DNA of 64,000 nucleotides from ZYF759 sp046297455. Lineage in GTDB: Bacteria; Pseudomonadota; Alphaproteobacteria; Rhizobiales; Rhizobiaceae. Each line of letters begins with the position of its first letter. Position 1 is the stretch's first letter. The notes beneath the pieces are model-generated. The model was not told the origin of the DNA and did no database searches. It saw only the letters and a list, made by a program, of their open reading frames with translations. Shown piece after piece: positions 20,283 through 30,400 of the stretch. Location of the stretch: the NCBI GenBank assembly GCA_046297455.1, contig JBKBIT010000017.1:29187-93186 (forward strand), given 5' to 3'. The position numbers were made by a program, and so were the translations under genes.

Positions 20283-20900
20283 ATGAGCAAGCGCCATTCC
20301 GCGAAGTACAAACTTGACCGCCGGTTGGGCGAAAACATCTGGGGTCGTCCGAAGTCCCCGGTCAACCGTCGTGAATACGGTCCCGGCCAGCACGGCCAGC
20401 GTCGCAAGGGCAAGCTGTCTGACTTTGGTCTGCAGCTGCGGGCCAAGCAGAAGTTGAAGGGCCATTACGGCGATATCTCCGAGAAGCAGTTCCGTAAGAC
20501 CTATGACGAGGCGGACCGTCGCAAGGGCGATACGCCGGACAATCTCATCGGTTTGCTGGAGTCGCGCCTGGATGCGGTGGTCTACCGCGCCAAGTTCGTG
20601 CCGACGATTTTCGCCGCGCGCCAGTTCGTCAATCACGGACACATCAAGGTCAATGGCCGTCGCGTGAACATCCCGTCCTTCCGTTGCAAGCCCGGCGATG
20701 TGATCGAGGTGAAGGACGCTTCCAAGCAGCTCGCAATCGTGCTCGAAGCTTCGCAACTCGCAGAGCGCGATGTGCCCGACTACATCGACGTCGATCACTC
20801 CAAGATGGTTGCGACCTTTGCACGGGTCCCGGGGCTTGCAGACGTGCCTTTTGCGGTTCAGATGGAGCCGAACCTGGTCGTCGAGTTCTACTCGCGCTGA
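20283..20900 (+). CDS. rpsD: 30S ribosomal protein S4
   Basis: A 205-aa S4, a 16S-rRNA-binding assembly protein. MSKRHSAKYKLDRRLGENIWG at the N-terminus is typical of alphaproteobacterial S4 (without the zinc Cys cluster of some other S4 types), and the S4 RNA-binding domain is visible at about 95-160 (SRLDAVVYRAKFVPT, ARQFVNHGHIKVNGRRVN). The start follows a clear GAAAGGAAAT site. It is a single gene, as usual in Rhizobiales, and is followed by a terminator. Confidence 0.98.
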   Translation: MSKRHSAKYKLDRRLGENIWGRPKSPVNRREYGPGQHGQRRKGKLSDFGLQLRAKQKLKGHYGDISEKQFRKTYDEADRRKGDTPDNLIGLLESRLDAVVYRAKFVPTIFAARQFVNHGHIKVNGRRVNIPSFRCKPGDVIEVKDASKQLAIVLEASQLAERDVPDYIDVDHSKMVATFARVPGLADVPFAVQMEPNLVVEFYSR

Positions 20901-20931
20901 CGCGATCACCGACATTTCGGCATTTTTGATG

Positions 20932-20960
20932 CAGGCCCCTCAGGGGGCCTGTTTTCGTTT
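20932..20960 (+). terminator. Rho-independent terminator of rpsD
   Basis: Stem CAGGCCCC / GGGGCCTG with a 4-base loop, followed by TTTTCGTTT, 31 bases after the rpsD stop. Confidence 0.88.
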
Positions 20961-20991
20961 GGCGGATCGTCTGCTGCGGGTTGGGAGGTGC

Positions 20992-22605
20992 TCAGCCGAT
21001 GAGATTGAGCAGCATGAAGACTGCCATCGACAAGAGGGCCGCGGCAGGAACGGTCACGATCCAGGCGGCAACGATCGTCGTGAAATGGGCGCGCCGAACC
21101 AGCTTGCGGCGCGCGATCTCCGCACCGACGCCTGATGTTTCGCCTGCAACGGTGAAGCGGTAGCCAGCGAGCCCAATCGGCAGGTCATCTTCGATCTCGT
21201 CTTCTACGAGACGTTTGCGCTCGGCCTTGCTGGCCGTCGTCTTTGTGCCGGACCGAGATTCACGCTCACGTTCGGCCTTGCGTTCCAGGTAGGCACGCCG
21301 ACGACTGGAGTTGGCCGTATACCACTCGCGAAAAAAGCCGACGCCGAACACAGCTCCAACGGCAGTATGGGTAGACGAAATCGGCAATCCCAACGCGGAT
21401 GCCAGGATGACGGTTATCGCGGCCGCAATCGCGACACAGAAGGCGCGCATCGGGTTGAGGCGCGTGATCTGCTGACCCACCATGCGGATCAGCTTGGGAC
21501 CGAAAAGAACCAGTCCGATCGATATGCCGACCGCACCGATTGCCATGACCCAGAGCGGAATGCCGACCGCACCAGTCACTTCGTCGGCCTGTACCGTGGC
21601 CACGATGGCCGCCAGTGGCCCGACAGCATTGGCAACGTCGTTGGCGCCGTGTGCGAAAGACAAGAGTGCGGCTGAGATGATCAGCGGCATCTTGAACAAT
21701 GCCCTCAATGACTGGTTGCGGTTCTCCATGCCCTCGGAGGCCTTGCGGACCTGGATGTGAGCCATGGCCCAGACACCGAGGAACACAAGGATTCCGACTG
21801 CCGAGATCTGGCCTGCGTTCATGGGCACGACGCGAGAAAGGCCCTTCATCGCAAGATAGGCTGCAAACGACCCGCCCATGACGCCGATCAGGACAGGGAC
21901 CCAACGTCGTGCGGCCGCGATCTTGTCATCCTGGTAGATGATGGCTTCCTTGATGAAGGCCAGGAAGAGCGCTGCAATGATGCCGCCGAGTAGCGGCGAG
22001 ATGATCCAACTGGCAGCGATACCGCTCATCGTGAACCAGTTCACGGCCCACAAACCCGCCGCGGATACCCCAGCCCCGACAACCCCGCCGATGACCGAAT
22101 GGGTTGTCGATACGGGGGCGCCAATCCAGGTCGCAAGGTTGATCCACAGCGCGGATGAGATCAGAGCTGCCATCATCGCATTGATGAAGATATGCGGCTG
22201 CCCGACGCTTTCGGGTGCGATGATGCCGCGGGACACCGTCGCAACGACATCGGCGCCACCGATCAAAGCGCCTGCTGTCTCGAACACGGCTGCAATTGCC
22301 AGAGCACCGCCGATCGAAAGAGCCTTGGAGCCGACGGCCGGTGCGACATTGTTGGCGACGTCGTTCGCACCGATGTTGAGCGCCATGTAGGCGCCAATTG
22401 CAGCTGCGGCGACGATTACGACCGCTCCCGGCTGGCCCATGACATACAGCGAGGCGATAACCGCCGACAGCGCGAGGAAGAGCAGGGCGAGGCCGGGCGC
22501 AACTAGGCCGCGCGACAGGAAGGATGCCGCCTCGCCGACATGCACGAACTTCTCGAGATCCTTGTCGAGCGTTTCCTTGCGGCCCTGTGCGCTTGTATCT
22601 GCCAT
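20992..22605 (-). CDS. pit: Low-affinity inorganic phosphate transporter, Pit family
   Basis: A 537-aa inner-membrane phosphate:proton (metal-phosphate) symporter. The duplicated family signature is clear: NIGANDVANNVAPAVG (about residue 97) and FAHGANDVANAVGPLAA (about residue 317), each opening one half of the inverted-repeat fold, with ten or more hydrophobic helices. Between the penultimate and last helices is a charged cytoplasmic insert (about residues 425-500, many Arg/Lys/Glu), typical of some rhizobial Pit proteins. No phoU-like pit accessory gene is adjacent, and I found no Pho box upstream. Confidence 0.93.
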   Translation of the reverse strand: MADTSAQGRKETLDKDLEKFVHVGEAASFLSRGLVAPGLALLFLALSAVIASLYVMGQPGAVVIVAAAAIGAYMALNIGANDVANNVAPAVGSKALSIGGALAIAAVFETAGALIGGADVVATVSRGIIAPESVGQPHIFINAMMAALISSALWINLATWIGAPVSTTHSVIGGVVGAGVSAAGLWAVNWFTMSGIAASWIISPLLGGIIAALFLAFIKEAIIYQDDKIAAARRWVPVLIGVMGGSFAAYLAMKGLSRVVPMNAGQISAVGILVFLGVWAMAHIQVRKASEGMENRNQSLRALFKMPLIISAALLSFAHGANDVANAVGPLAAIVATVQADEVTGAVGIPLWVMAIGAVGISIGLVLFGPKLIRMVGQQITRLNPMRAFCVAIAAAITVILASALGLPISSTHTAVGAVFGVGFFREWYTANSSRRRAYLERKAERERESRSGTKTTASKAERKRLVEDEIEDDLPIGLAGYRFTVAGETSGVGAEIARRKLVRRAHFTTIVAAWIVTVPAAALLSMAVFMLLNLIG

Positions 22606-22713
22606 CTGTTCCGGAGATTGCGTTTGGAGGCGGCCAACCGACCGCAGCTTTACTAGAACCGGATTAGGTGGCTAATGTTCCCCGTGCAAGGGTCGAGTGG
22701 CTAACTGCTGGCT

Positions 22714-23208
22714 TCAGGCTGCTGATTTCTTTGGATTCTGTCCGAAGTCTCGGATCAATTCGCTAAGATCTGGTTCGTGCACAAGGTCGGCAGCCTGTAT
22801 CGGTTCGAACCACTGGCGGGTTCGCCGCTTCTTTTCAGGCCACTTGTCGGCAGTCTTTTTGACCTCGAGCGGAAAGACTAGCACTTGGCACCGCCTCTCG
22901 AGGCCGGTTGCCAGGCGTTTTCCATAAAAATAACTGCCGATCTCCTTCAGAGAGACGTTGCCGGCAATGCCGGCTTCTTCCTGCGCCTCACGCGCGGCTG
23001 CTTCGCTCAGGCTCTCCAGACCTTCCGGCCAGCCCTTCGGCAGAACCCAGCGGCGCGTTTCTCGACTGGTCACGAGCAACACCTCGGGCGTACCCTTCTT
23101 GTTGACACGCCAAGGGAGCGCCGCCACCTGCAGGCGCGGAGGAGGGCTGCCAAAAAGGCTGCGCAGCCTTTCGGAAAGCAAAATCCTCTTGCCCTGGCTC
23201 AGCAACAT
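22714..23208 (-). CDS. NUDIX hydrolase (DIPP-like)
   Basis: A 164-aa NUDIX protein. The box G-x5-E-x7-REUXEE reads as GWPEGLESLSEAAAREAQEEAG (shown in part), with the metal-binding Glu residues intact. The preceding WVLPKGWPE resembles diphosphoinositol-polyphosphate phosphohydrolase-like NUDIX proteins found in rhizobia. Substrate unknown (nucleoside diphosphate derivative or diphosphoinositol). It starts MLLSQGKRILL and is cytoplasmic. Confidence 0.88.
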   Translation of the reverse strand: MLLSQGKRILLSERLRSLFGSPPPRLQVAALPWRVNKKGTPEVLLVTSRETRRWVLPKGWPEGLESLSEAAAREAQEEAGIAGNVSLKEIGSYFYGKRLATGLERRCQVLVFPLEVKKTADKWPEKKRRTRQWFEPIQAADLVHEPDLSELIRDFGQNPKKSAA

Positions 23209-23373
23209 GAGCAGGAAACTCCCTGTCCAAAGATCAGATCCTCTGAGTCCCTATATCGGGCCAAATTCAGAGAATGCAAATCGTGTCGAGCGGGAGACGA
23301 AACGAATCGCCTGTCTACGCGCATAGCGTAGCATGTTTCGTTTTCGGAACGTTTTCGAAAATCTTCACCGCGC

Positions 23374-23871
23374 TCAGCGGGGCGCGTCCTCGGAAATGGG
23401 CTTCTGATACGCGAAACCCAGGTCCCATGGGAAATAGATCCAAGTATCCTGCGAAACTTCAGTGATGAAAGTGTCGACGAGCGGCCGGCCCTTGGGTTTC
23501 GCATAAACCGTAGCGAAATGCGCCTGGGGCATCATCGCCCGAACCACGCTGGCGGTCTTGCCGGTATCGGTCAGGTCGTCGACGATCAAAACGTTCTTTC
23601 CATCGTCTTCGAGCAGGGCAGGGGTTATCTCCTTCAATACCCGCAGCTCTCCCTGCTCTAGATAATCGTGGTAAGAGGCCACGCACACAGTTTCGATCAG
23701 GCGGATATCGAGCTCGCGAGCGATAATGGCGGCTGGCACCAGGCCGCCGCGCGTTATGCAGACAATCGCCCGCCAATTGCCGTTGACACCGGCCAGCCGC
23801 CAGGCGAGTGCACGCGCATCACGATGGAACTGGTCCCAGGAAACGGGAAAAGCCTTTTCAGGAAACGCCAT
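23374..23871 (-). CDS. gpt: Xanthine (guanine) phosphoribosyltransferase
   Basis: A 165-aa purine-salvage enzyme that makes XMP/GMP from the free base and PRPP. The PRPP-binding signature VLIVDDLTDTGKT and the hood region AIVCITRGGLVPAAIIARELD are present, and the start MAFPEKAFPVSWDQFHRD matches the Gpt type of alphaproteobacteria. Length is normal (152-167). Not in an evident operon. Confidence 0.93.
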   Translation of the reverse strand: MAFPEKAFPVSWDQFHRDARALAWRLAGVNGNWRAIVCITRGGLVPAAIIARELDIRLIETVCVASYHDYLEQGELRVLKEITPALLEDDGKNVLIVDDLTDTGKTASVVRAMMPQAHFATVYAKPKGRPLVDTFITEVSQDTWIYFPWDLGFAYQKPISEDAPR

Positions 23872-23956
23872 GGGACCGCACTCCGGATGGGGAATGCGGC
23901 GGCATTAGCCGCAAAGCCCCCGGTTTGGCAAGTCTGCCGGAATTTTTCCGGCAATA

Positions 23957-24793
23957 TCAGCGCGACATGAATGTTGCGCAGGTCATCGACTGCAACAGTG
24001 CCTTTGTGACTCCGCCGAAGAAGAACTCTTTAAGTCGCGACTGGCTGTAAGCGCCCGTTACCAGAAGGTCGGCGCCACTGTCGGAGACATGGTTCTGGAT
24101 GATATCGGCTGCGGTTACATCGCCCGACTGATGATTCTGGATAGTCACCTTGACGCCATGTCGCGAAAGAGCAGCGGCAATCTCCGCACCAGAGAAGACT
24201 GCGTCCTGACCGGCATTCGTCTCCGCGTCGACGGCGATGATGGTGGTCTCGTCCGCAGCCTTGAGCAGCGGTAGCGCGTCGAAAGCGGCGCGCGCAGATT
24301 CGGCAGAGCCGTTCCAGGCCAGTGTGATGTTGCGGAACGGCGGTTCTACCTTGATCGCGTAAGGGATGAACAGTGCCGGACGCCCGCTGTGGAAGAGTAG
24401 TGCCTCCAGATCCGCCACGATGGAATCGGAATCGGGATCACGCTGCTGGGCGATGACAAGATCAACGCAGCGAGCGCTCTCGAGGCCTGACAACGCACTG
24501 TCGCCGGAAAAACTCTCCATGGCGCGCCATTCGCCTGAAAGGCCTCCTTTACCGCAATGCTTGGCGAAGATCGCTTCGATTTCGGCAGCGCGTTCACGCG
24601 CAATCTCGGAACCGGCCTCGATAAACCCAGTGTCGGGGATACCCATCGGCGTCGCATGGGGAATCGGCAGGGCTTCAGCATGCAGACCAATCAGGTGCGC
24701 CTCATGTTGGACCGCAAGCGGCACGGCGCAGCCCAGTACGCGGGCTGCATCATACTTGCCCTGAAGGATGGCGAGTATGGTCTTGTAACTCAT
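23957..24793 (-). CDS. Universal stress protein (UspA family, tandem type)
   Basis: A 278-aa protein with two Usp-like halves. It begins MSYKTILAILQGKYDAARVL, and the C-terminal half carries the alpha/beta segment NITLAWNGSAESARAAFDALPLL and the ending SGADLLVTGAYSQSRLKEFFFGGVTKALL, a variant of the G-x2-G-x9-G-S/T ATP-binding loop. Proteins of this type are common in rhizobia; the role (stress survival, nucleotide binding) is known for the family only. The ATG at 24793 has a GAGGAGAT ribosome binding site, so the 13-residue upstream extension is rejected. Confidence 0.9.
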   Translation of the reverse strand: MSYKTILAILQGKYDAARVLGCAVPLAVQHEAHLIGLHAEALPIPHATPMGIPDTGFIEAGSEIARERAAEIEAIFAKHCGKGGLSGEWRAMESFSGDSALSGLESARCVDLVIAQQRDPDSDSIVADLEALLFHSGRPALFIPYAIKVEPPFRNITLAWNGSAESARAAFDALPLLKAADETTIIAVDAETNAGQDAVFSGAEIAAALSRHGVKVTIQNHQSGDVTAADIIQNHVSDSGADLLVTGAYSQSRLKEFFFGGVTKALLQSMTCATFMSR

Positions 24794-24874
24794 GGCGATC
24801 TCCTCGGCGCGACAGTGGGGCATGTCTACCACCGATCCAAGGCCAATCCTTGATCGAACGCAAGCCTCGATATC

Positions 24875-25609
24875 TCAGTTGGAAAATGCGTCGACCATCG
24901 CCCGGACTGCTCTCTCGGCCTGCGACAGTTTTTCGGCGTCCCGTGCCCGTATGACCAGTTCTGTCCAGAACCTGCCGTCCACATATTTGGGGTAGGAACC
25001 AATGATCGTGTCAGGGTGCGTCTTCTGGATGTCACCCAGAGGACCACCAATCGTTCCTTCCCCATGGGGGCAATGGATCGTAATCGCCAAGAGCTTCGCA
25101 CCTGTCCGTAGCGTGGGTATCACATTGTCGAGCATCGCCTGAAAAATCGAGGGCACGCCTGCCATCACATGGACATTGCCAATGCGGAATCCCGGTGCGA
25201 TCGAAATCGGATTGTCAATGTGCTCGGCGCCGCGCGGCATTCGGGCCATGCGTTGGCGTGCCTCGGTGAACTCCAGGTCCCGGCTGGCGTAGTGTGCCGC
25301 CATCATGGCAAGCGCGCGCTTATCGTGCTCGCACGGCAGGCCGAAGGCCTTTGCAATCGCGTCGGCGGTTATGTCGTCATGGGTCGGGCCGATGCCGCCT
25401 GAGGTGAAGACATAGTCGGTGCGAGCGCGCAACGCGTTGACGGCTTCGACGATCGCCTCCTCTTCATCGCCAACGATGCGAACTTCCTTGAGCTCGATCC
25501 CTATCGCGGTGAGTATGTCGGCAAGATGCCCGACATTGCGGTCCTTGGTGCGCCCGGACAGAAGCTCGTCGCCAATGGCGACCATGGAGGCAGTGACGGA
25601 TTGGTTCAT
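24875..25609 (-). CDS. CinA N-terminal (MoaB/Mog-like, molybdopterin-binding) domain protein
   Basis: A 244-aa protein made only of the CinA N-terminal domain (COG1058): VAIGDELLSGRTKDRN, the molybdopterin-fold signature YVFTSGGIGPTHDDIT, and VHVMAGVPSIFQAM. CinA proper is about 420 aa and carries a C-terminal nicotinamide-nucleotide deamidase, which is missing here, so this is the stand-alone type common in alphaproteobacteria. In CinA this domain is an ADP-ribose pyrophosphatase; activity here is inferred only. The ATG at 25609 starts the conserved sequence; the longer frame upstream is basic and not protein-like. Confidence 0.85.
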   Translation of the reverse strand: MNQSVTASMVAIGDELLSGRTKDRNVGHLADILTAIGIELKEVRIVGDEEEAIVEAVNALRARTDYVFTSGGIGPTHDDITADAIAKAFGLPCEHDKRALAMMAAHYASRDLEFTEARQRMARMPRGAEHIDNPISIAPGFRIGNVHVMAGVPSIFQAMLDNVIPTLRTGAKLLAITIHCPHGEGTIGGPLGDIQKTHPDTIIGSYPKYVDGRFWTELVIRARDAEKLSQAERAVRAMVDAFSN

Positions 25610-25748
25610 GAGAGGCCCCGCGACAGACCGCCACCAGATAGCGCTGCGCCGAGCTCGCGGCAATGGTTGGCTTTTGTGGGTCCCGGCAGTTTGGGTCTTG
25701 CCGGTGACGACGCGCCGGCTACGTTGTGCGGAAACGGGAGACGATTTC

Positions 25749-26741
25749 TTGAGCTGGACTACAATCGCCGCCGGACTACTCATGATTATGCTCGCTGCAG
25801 CCATGGCGGTCGGCCTTTATTTCGCCTGGGCGACACGGCGACTGGTCGCGGCTGCAGAGAAGCTCGTGCCGCCTGGCGGCAAGTTCGTCGATGTGGATGG
25901 CGCGCGTGTTCACTTTGTCGAGTCGGGTGAAGGGCTGCCCATCGTCTTGATCCACGGTCTCGGCGGTAGCCTGCACCATATGCGCAGGCCCTTGATGGAG
26001 GAGTTCGGAGAGGGCTATCGGCTTGTTGCCATGGACCGTCCCGGTTCCGGCTATTCGACAAGGCCCAACGGTGGAACGTCGGTAGAGGAACAGGCAAAGT
26101 TCATCCGACGGTTCATCGAGGAGTTGGGCTTGGGTCGAGTGCTGCTCGTGGGCCATTCGCTTGGCGGAGCAATTGCGCTTCGAACCGCGCTCGACCATCC
26201 GGATCATGTCGCCGGCCTTGCGCTGATTGCGCCGCTTACGCATCATTTGGATGACATTCCGTCCGAATTCGGGCCCCTTGCCATCAGATCGCCGGCTCTG
26301 CGCTGGCTGGTGTCGCGGACCGTGGCAGCGCCACTGTCGGTGCGCAACGCCGAAAGAGTTCTTTCCTTCGTGTTTGGCCCTCAGCAGCCACCGGAGGATT
26401 TTGCCGTTGCGGGTGGGGCGATGGTTGGGCTGCGGCCAACCCACTTCGTTGCGACGTCCGAGGACCTTCTGGCTGTTCACGACGACAGGGTCGACATTGT
26501 TCCCCGCTACCGTCAGATCAGGGTGCCCGTGGGCATCATCTACGGCGATGCCGACCGGGTTCTGAATTGCGATGTCCATGGTCGCGGCATGGTCGGAAAG
26601 ATCCAGGACCTTGAAATCGAGATCATTGAAGGGGTCGGCCACATGGTGCAGTTCGTGGAGACGCCGCGGACGATCTCGATCATTCGTCGGGTAGCAGAAA
26701 GGGCATTCCAACTTGATCGCCGGCGCCCGTCCATGGTCTAA
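25749..26741 (+). CDS. Membrane-anchored alpha/beta hydrolase
   Basis: About 330 aa. An N-terminal transmembrane helix (about residues 3-25) precedes a typical alpha/beta hydrolase: LIHGLGGSLHHM (oxyanion loop), MDRPGSGYS, nucleophile elbow GHSLGGAIAL (Ser) and the late GVGHMVQF (His). The start is uncertain. The TTG at 25749 has a GGGAG site 9-10 bases ahead and starts just before the membrane helix; an ATG at 25782 lies inside the helix with no ribosome binding site; the frame upstream to 25419 is antisense to the CinA-like gene. Substrate unknown. The tRNA-Leu gene follows 11 bases after the stop. Confidence 0.78.
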   Translation: MSWTTIAAGLLMIMLAAAMAVGLYFAWATRRLVAAAEKLVPPGGKFVDVDGARVHFVESGEGLPIVLIHGLGGSLHHMRRPLMEEFGEGYRLVAMDRPGSGYSTRPNGGTSVEEQAKFIRRFIEELGLGRVLLVGHSLGGAIALRTALDHPDHVAGLALIAPLTHHLDDIPSEFGPLAIRSPALRWLVSRTVAAPLSVRNAERVLSFVFGPQQPPEDFAVAGGAMVGLRPTHFVATSEDLLAVHDDRVDIVPRYRQIRVPVGIIYGDADRVLNCDVHGRGMVGKIQDLEIEIIEGVGHMVQFVETPRTISIIRRVAERAFQLDRRRPSMV

Positions 26742-26752
26742 GCGCCGCGAAG

Positions 26753-26837
26753 GCGGACGTGGCGAAACTGGTAGACGCAAGGGACTTAAAATCCCTCGAC
26801 TTCGGTCATGCGGGTTCGAGCCCCGCCGTCCGCACCA
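26753..26837 (+). tRNA. tRNA-Leu (anticodon UAA)
   Basis: An 85-base tRNA with acceptor stem GCGGACG / CGTCCGC, encoded CCA end, a long variable arm as expected of tRNA-Leu, T-arm with GTTCGAG, and anticodon stem-loop AGGGA-CTTAAAA-TCCCT giving UAA. It lies 7 bases from the stop of the convergent Lrp gene. There is no integrase or duplicated 3' end nearby, so no sign of island insertion. Confidence 0.97.
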
Positions 26838-26844
26838 CCATCGC

Positions 26845-27300
26845 CTATAAGGGCAACCCCGCCGCGCGCTTGATCTCCTTCAGCACAAGATTGGTGCGCA
26901 CGGTCGCAATGCCCGGCAGGCGGAACAGGAAACCCTCGAGCAGGTGATTATAGGCGTCGAGATCGGCGCACAGCACGCGCAAATGATAGTCGGCCTCGCC
27001 GGTGGTTGCGAAGCATTCGATTACCTCCGGCCGTGCGCCCACCTCGCGAATGAAGGTCTCGACATGCGCCTCCTCGTGACGCGTCAGCGTCACATGCAGC
27101 ACGGCGTGGAAGGCAAGCCCGGCAGCAGGCGGGTCGATCCGCGCCGCGTAGCCTTGGAGCACGCCCGCCTCCTCGAGCGCCCGCACGCGCCGCCAGCAGG
27201 CAGACGCCGACATGCTGACCCGCTCGGCCAGGTCCTGGTTGGAAATGCGCCCGTCCTCCTGCAGCACGCGCAGGATGCGGCGGTCCTGATCCTCGATCAT
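26845..27300 (-). CDS. Lrp/AsnC family transcriptional regulator
   Basis: A 151-aa feast/famine regulator. N-terminal winged helix-turn-helix (residues 1-60: DRRILRVLQEDGRISNQDLAERV then SMSASACWRRVRALEEAGV) and C-terminal RAM/AsnC ligand domain (about 65-150). It is divergent from the indolepyruvate ferredoxin oxidoreductase gene with 148 bases between the starts, the usual layout for a local amino-acid-responsive regulator of that enzyme. The effector is probably an aromatic or branched-chain amino acid; this is inference. Confidence 0.93.
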   Translation of the reverse strand: MIEDQDRRILRVLQEDGRISNQDLAERVSMSASACWRRVRALEEAGVLQGYAARIDPPAAGLAFHAVLHVTLTRHEEAHVETFIREVGARPEVIECFATTGEADYHLRVLCADLDAYNHLLEGFLFRLPGIATVRTNLVLKEIKRAAGLPL

Positions 27301-27448
27301 TCTGGAGCCTCTGAATTTGCGGCAGGATTATGCGCAGGTTACGCGAAATTTGGAAGGACTTACCGGAAAACGGCTGTTCACAGGCGATTGTGACAGGATT
27401 TTCCGCCTTCTCTGCGTTAGACTTGCTGCCGCATCAGGGAGGCCTGCC
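27301..27448. promoter_or_regulatory. Shared control region of the Lrp regulator and indolepyruvate oxidoreductase
   Basis: A divergent 148-base region. It contains an interrupted inverted repeat, AATTTGCG (27314-27321) and CGCGAAATT (27342-27350), a possible site for the adjacent Lrp-type regulator. The match to any Lrp consensus is weak. AGGGAGG at 27437-27443 is the ribosome binding site of the oxidoreductase gene. Confidence 0.35.
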
Positions 27449-30400
27449 ATGACCCGCCACGAGCCCATTCGCGATTTCGCCCGCTACCGGCTGGAGGATC
27501 GCTATGACCGCGCCTCGGGCCGCGTCTTCATGACCGGCACCCAGGCGCTGGTGCGCATCCTTCTCGACCAGGCGCGCCGCGATCGCGCTGCCGGCCTCGA
27601 TACGGCGGGCTTCGTGTCGGGCTATCGCGGCTCGCCGCTCGGCGGCGTCGATCTGGAACTCTGGCGCGCCAGGAAGCTGATCGAGGAAAACCGCATCGAG
27701 TTCCTGCCGGCCGTCAACGAGGATCTGGCGGCCACCGCCGTGCTCGGCAGCCAGCAGGTCGAGACCAACCCCGATCGCACGGCCCAGGGCGTCTTTTCCA
27801 TGTGGTACGGCAAGGGTCCAGGCGTCGACCGCGCGGGCGATGCGTTGAAGCATGGCAACGCCTACGGTTCGTCGCCGCATGGCGGCGTGCTGGTGGTGGC
27901 GGGCGACGACCATGGCTGCGTCTCGTCCTCCATGCCACACCAGTCGGACGTCGCCTTCATGGCCTGGTTCATGCCCACCCTGAACCCCGCGAGCGTGGCC
28001 GAATATCTGGAGTTCGGCGAATATGGCTACGCGCTGTCACGCTTCTCGGGCATGTGGGTCGGCTTCAAGGCGGTGTCGGAAACGGTCGAATCGGCCGCTT
28101 CCGTCGAGCTTCGCCCTGACCGCGTCTTTGCTGCGCCGGACTATACTCCGCCGCCAGGCGGTCTGCATTACCGCTGGCCCGACCTGCCCGGACCGCAGAT
28201 CGAGGGGCGGATGGAGGACAAGAAGCACGCCGTCTTCGCCTTCGCCGAGGCCAACCCGATCGACCGCCACATCTACAACGTCGAGGACGCTCCGTTCGGC
28301 ATCGTGACGACCGGCAAGGGCCATCTCGACCTCATGGAGGCATTGAGGCTGCTCGGCATCGGCGAGGCGGAATGCCGCCAGCTCGGCATCGACATCTACA
28401 AGGTCGGCATGGTGTGGCCGCTGGCGCGCCGTGATGCGCTGAGCTTCGTGCGCGGCAAGCGCGAGGTGCTGGTCATCGAGGAAAAGCGCGGCATCATCGA
28501 AAGCCAGTTCAAGGAATATTTCTACGACTGGCCGGGCGACAAGCCCGAGCGCATGGTGGGCAAGCGCGACGAGAACGGCGAGCGGCTGGTGCCCTGGACC
28601 GGCGAACTCTCGCCGCGCCAGCTCGTGCCGATCGTCGCCAGGCGCCTCGCCGGCATCTTTCCGGGGCTGGGCTTCCTAGCACGGGCCGAGGCGCTGGCAG
28701 CGGAAAAGCCGGTCGCCATCCAGGTGCCGGGCGCGACCCGCACGCCCTATTTCTGCTCCGGCTGCCCGCACAACACCTCGACCCGCGTGCCGGAAGGCTC
28801 GAAGGCGCTTGCCGGCATCGGCTGCCACTTCATGGCAAGCTGGATGGACCGCGAAACGACCTCGCTGATCCAGATGGGCGGGGAAGGGGTCAACTGGGCT
28901 GCCTCCTCGCGATTTACAGGCAAGGGCCATGTCTTCCAGAATCTCGGCGAGGGCACCTGGTACCATTCCGGCTCGATGGCCATCCGCCAGGCGATCGCCG
29001 CGAATGCCAACATCACCTACAAGATCCTCTACAACGACGCCGTCGCCATGACCGGCGGCCAGCCGGTCGACGGGCCGGTGAGCGTCCATGCCATCGCCCA
29101 TATCTGCCGCGCGGAGGGGGTAGAGCGCATCGCGCTCGTCTCCGATCAGCCGGAGAAATTCTCGGCCCCGGAATTGCCGGCCGGCACCACCATTCACCAC
29201 CGCCGCGAGATGGACGCGCTGCAGCGCGAGCTGCGCGAGGTGCCTGGCGTGAGCGTGCTGATCTATGAGCAGGCCTGCGCGACGGAAAAGCGCAGGCGGC
29301 GCAAGCGCGGCACGATGGAGGATCCGAAGCGCTTCGTCGTCATCAACGAGCTCGTCTGCGAAGGCTGCGGCGACTGTTCGGTCGCCTCCAACTGCCTTTC
29401 CGTGGAGCCGATCGAGACTGAGTTCGGCACCAAGCGCCGCATCAACCAGTCGACCTGCAACAAGGATTTCTCGTGCCTCGATGGCTTCTGCCCGAGCTTC
29501 GTCACGGTGGAAGGAACGGCGCGCAGGAAGAAGACGGGCGTGGAATTCGATCTGGCCGCGCTCGCCGCCGATCTCGCCGAGCCGGATAGGCCAGCTGTGA
29601 GCGGCAGCTACGACCTCCTCATCACCGGCGTCGGCGGCACGGGCGTCATCACCGTCGGGCAGCTGGTTACCATGGCCGCTCACCTGGAGGCCAAGGGCGC
29701 CTCGGTCCTCGACTTCACCGGCTTTGCCCAGAAATTCGGGCCGGTGCTTTCCTATGTGCGCCTTGCCCCCACGCCGGAGAGCATCAATCAGGTTCGCATC
29801 GATCGCGGCGCGGCCGACGCTCTGATCGGGTGCGACATCGTCGTCTCGTCCTCGCCCAAGGCCTCCGTCGCCTATCGGCCGGGCATGAAGGCGGTGGTCA
29901 ATCTCGCCGAGATGCCGACGGGCGACATCGTGCGCATCCGCGACGCGAGCCTCAGGACCGCCGACCGGATGGCCGAGATCGAGAAGGTCACGGGTACGGA
30001 AAACGTCTCGGCCTTCGACGCCAACAGCCTGTCCGAAAGGCTGATGGGCGATGCGGTCTTTGCCAATGTCATGATGCTGGGCTTTGCCTGGCAGAAGGGG
30101 CTTGTGCCCATAGGGCTCGAGGCGCTGCGCCAGGCAATCGAGTTGAATGGCGTTGCCATCGAGGCCAACCACCGCGCCTTCCTGATCGGTCGCGTGGCTG
30201 CAGCCAAACCGGATGACCTGCGCGCCATGCTCGAGCCGGAAGGCCGGAACGCGCAGACTCTCGACGAGATCGTAATCCGGCGCGAAGCCTTCCTGACCGA
30301 CTACCAGGATGAAGCCTGGGCGGCGCGCTATCGCCGCACCGTCGACCGCATGCGTGAGTCCGAGGCCTCCATCGGCTCGGAAAAGGTCACCGAGGCTGTT

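Noticed and set aside
22606..22713. Pho box upstream of the Pit transporter
   Set aside because: No 11-base direct repeat of TGTCA-like units could be found in this region.
26753..26837. tRNA-Leu genes as possible integration sites of genomic islands (also 39039-39123)
   Set aside because: No integrase, no duplicated tRNA 3' end and no change in gene type on either side of the two tRNAs.
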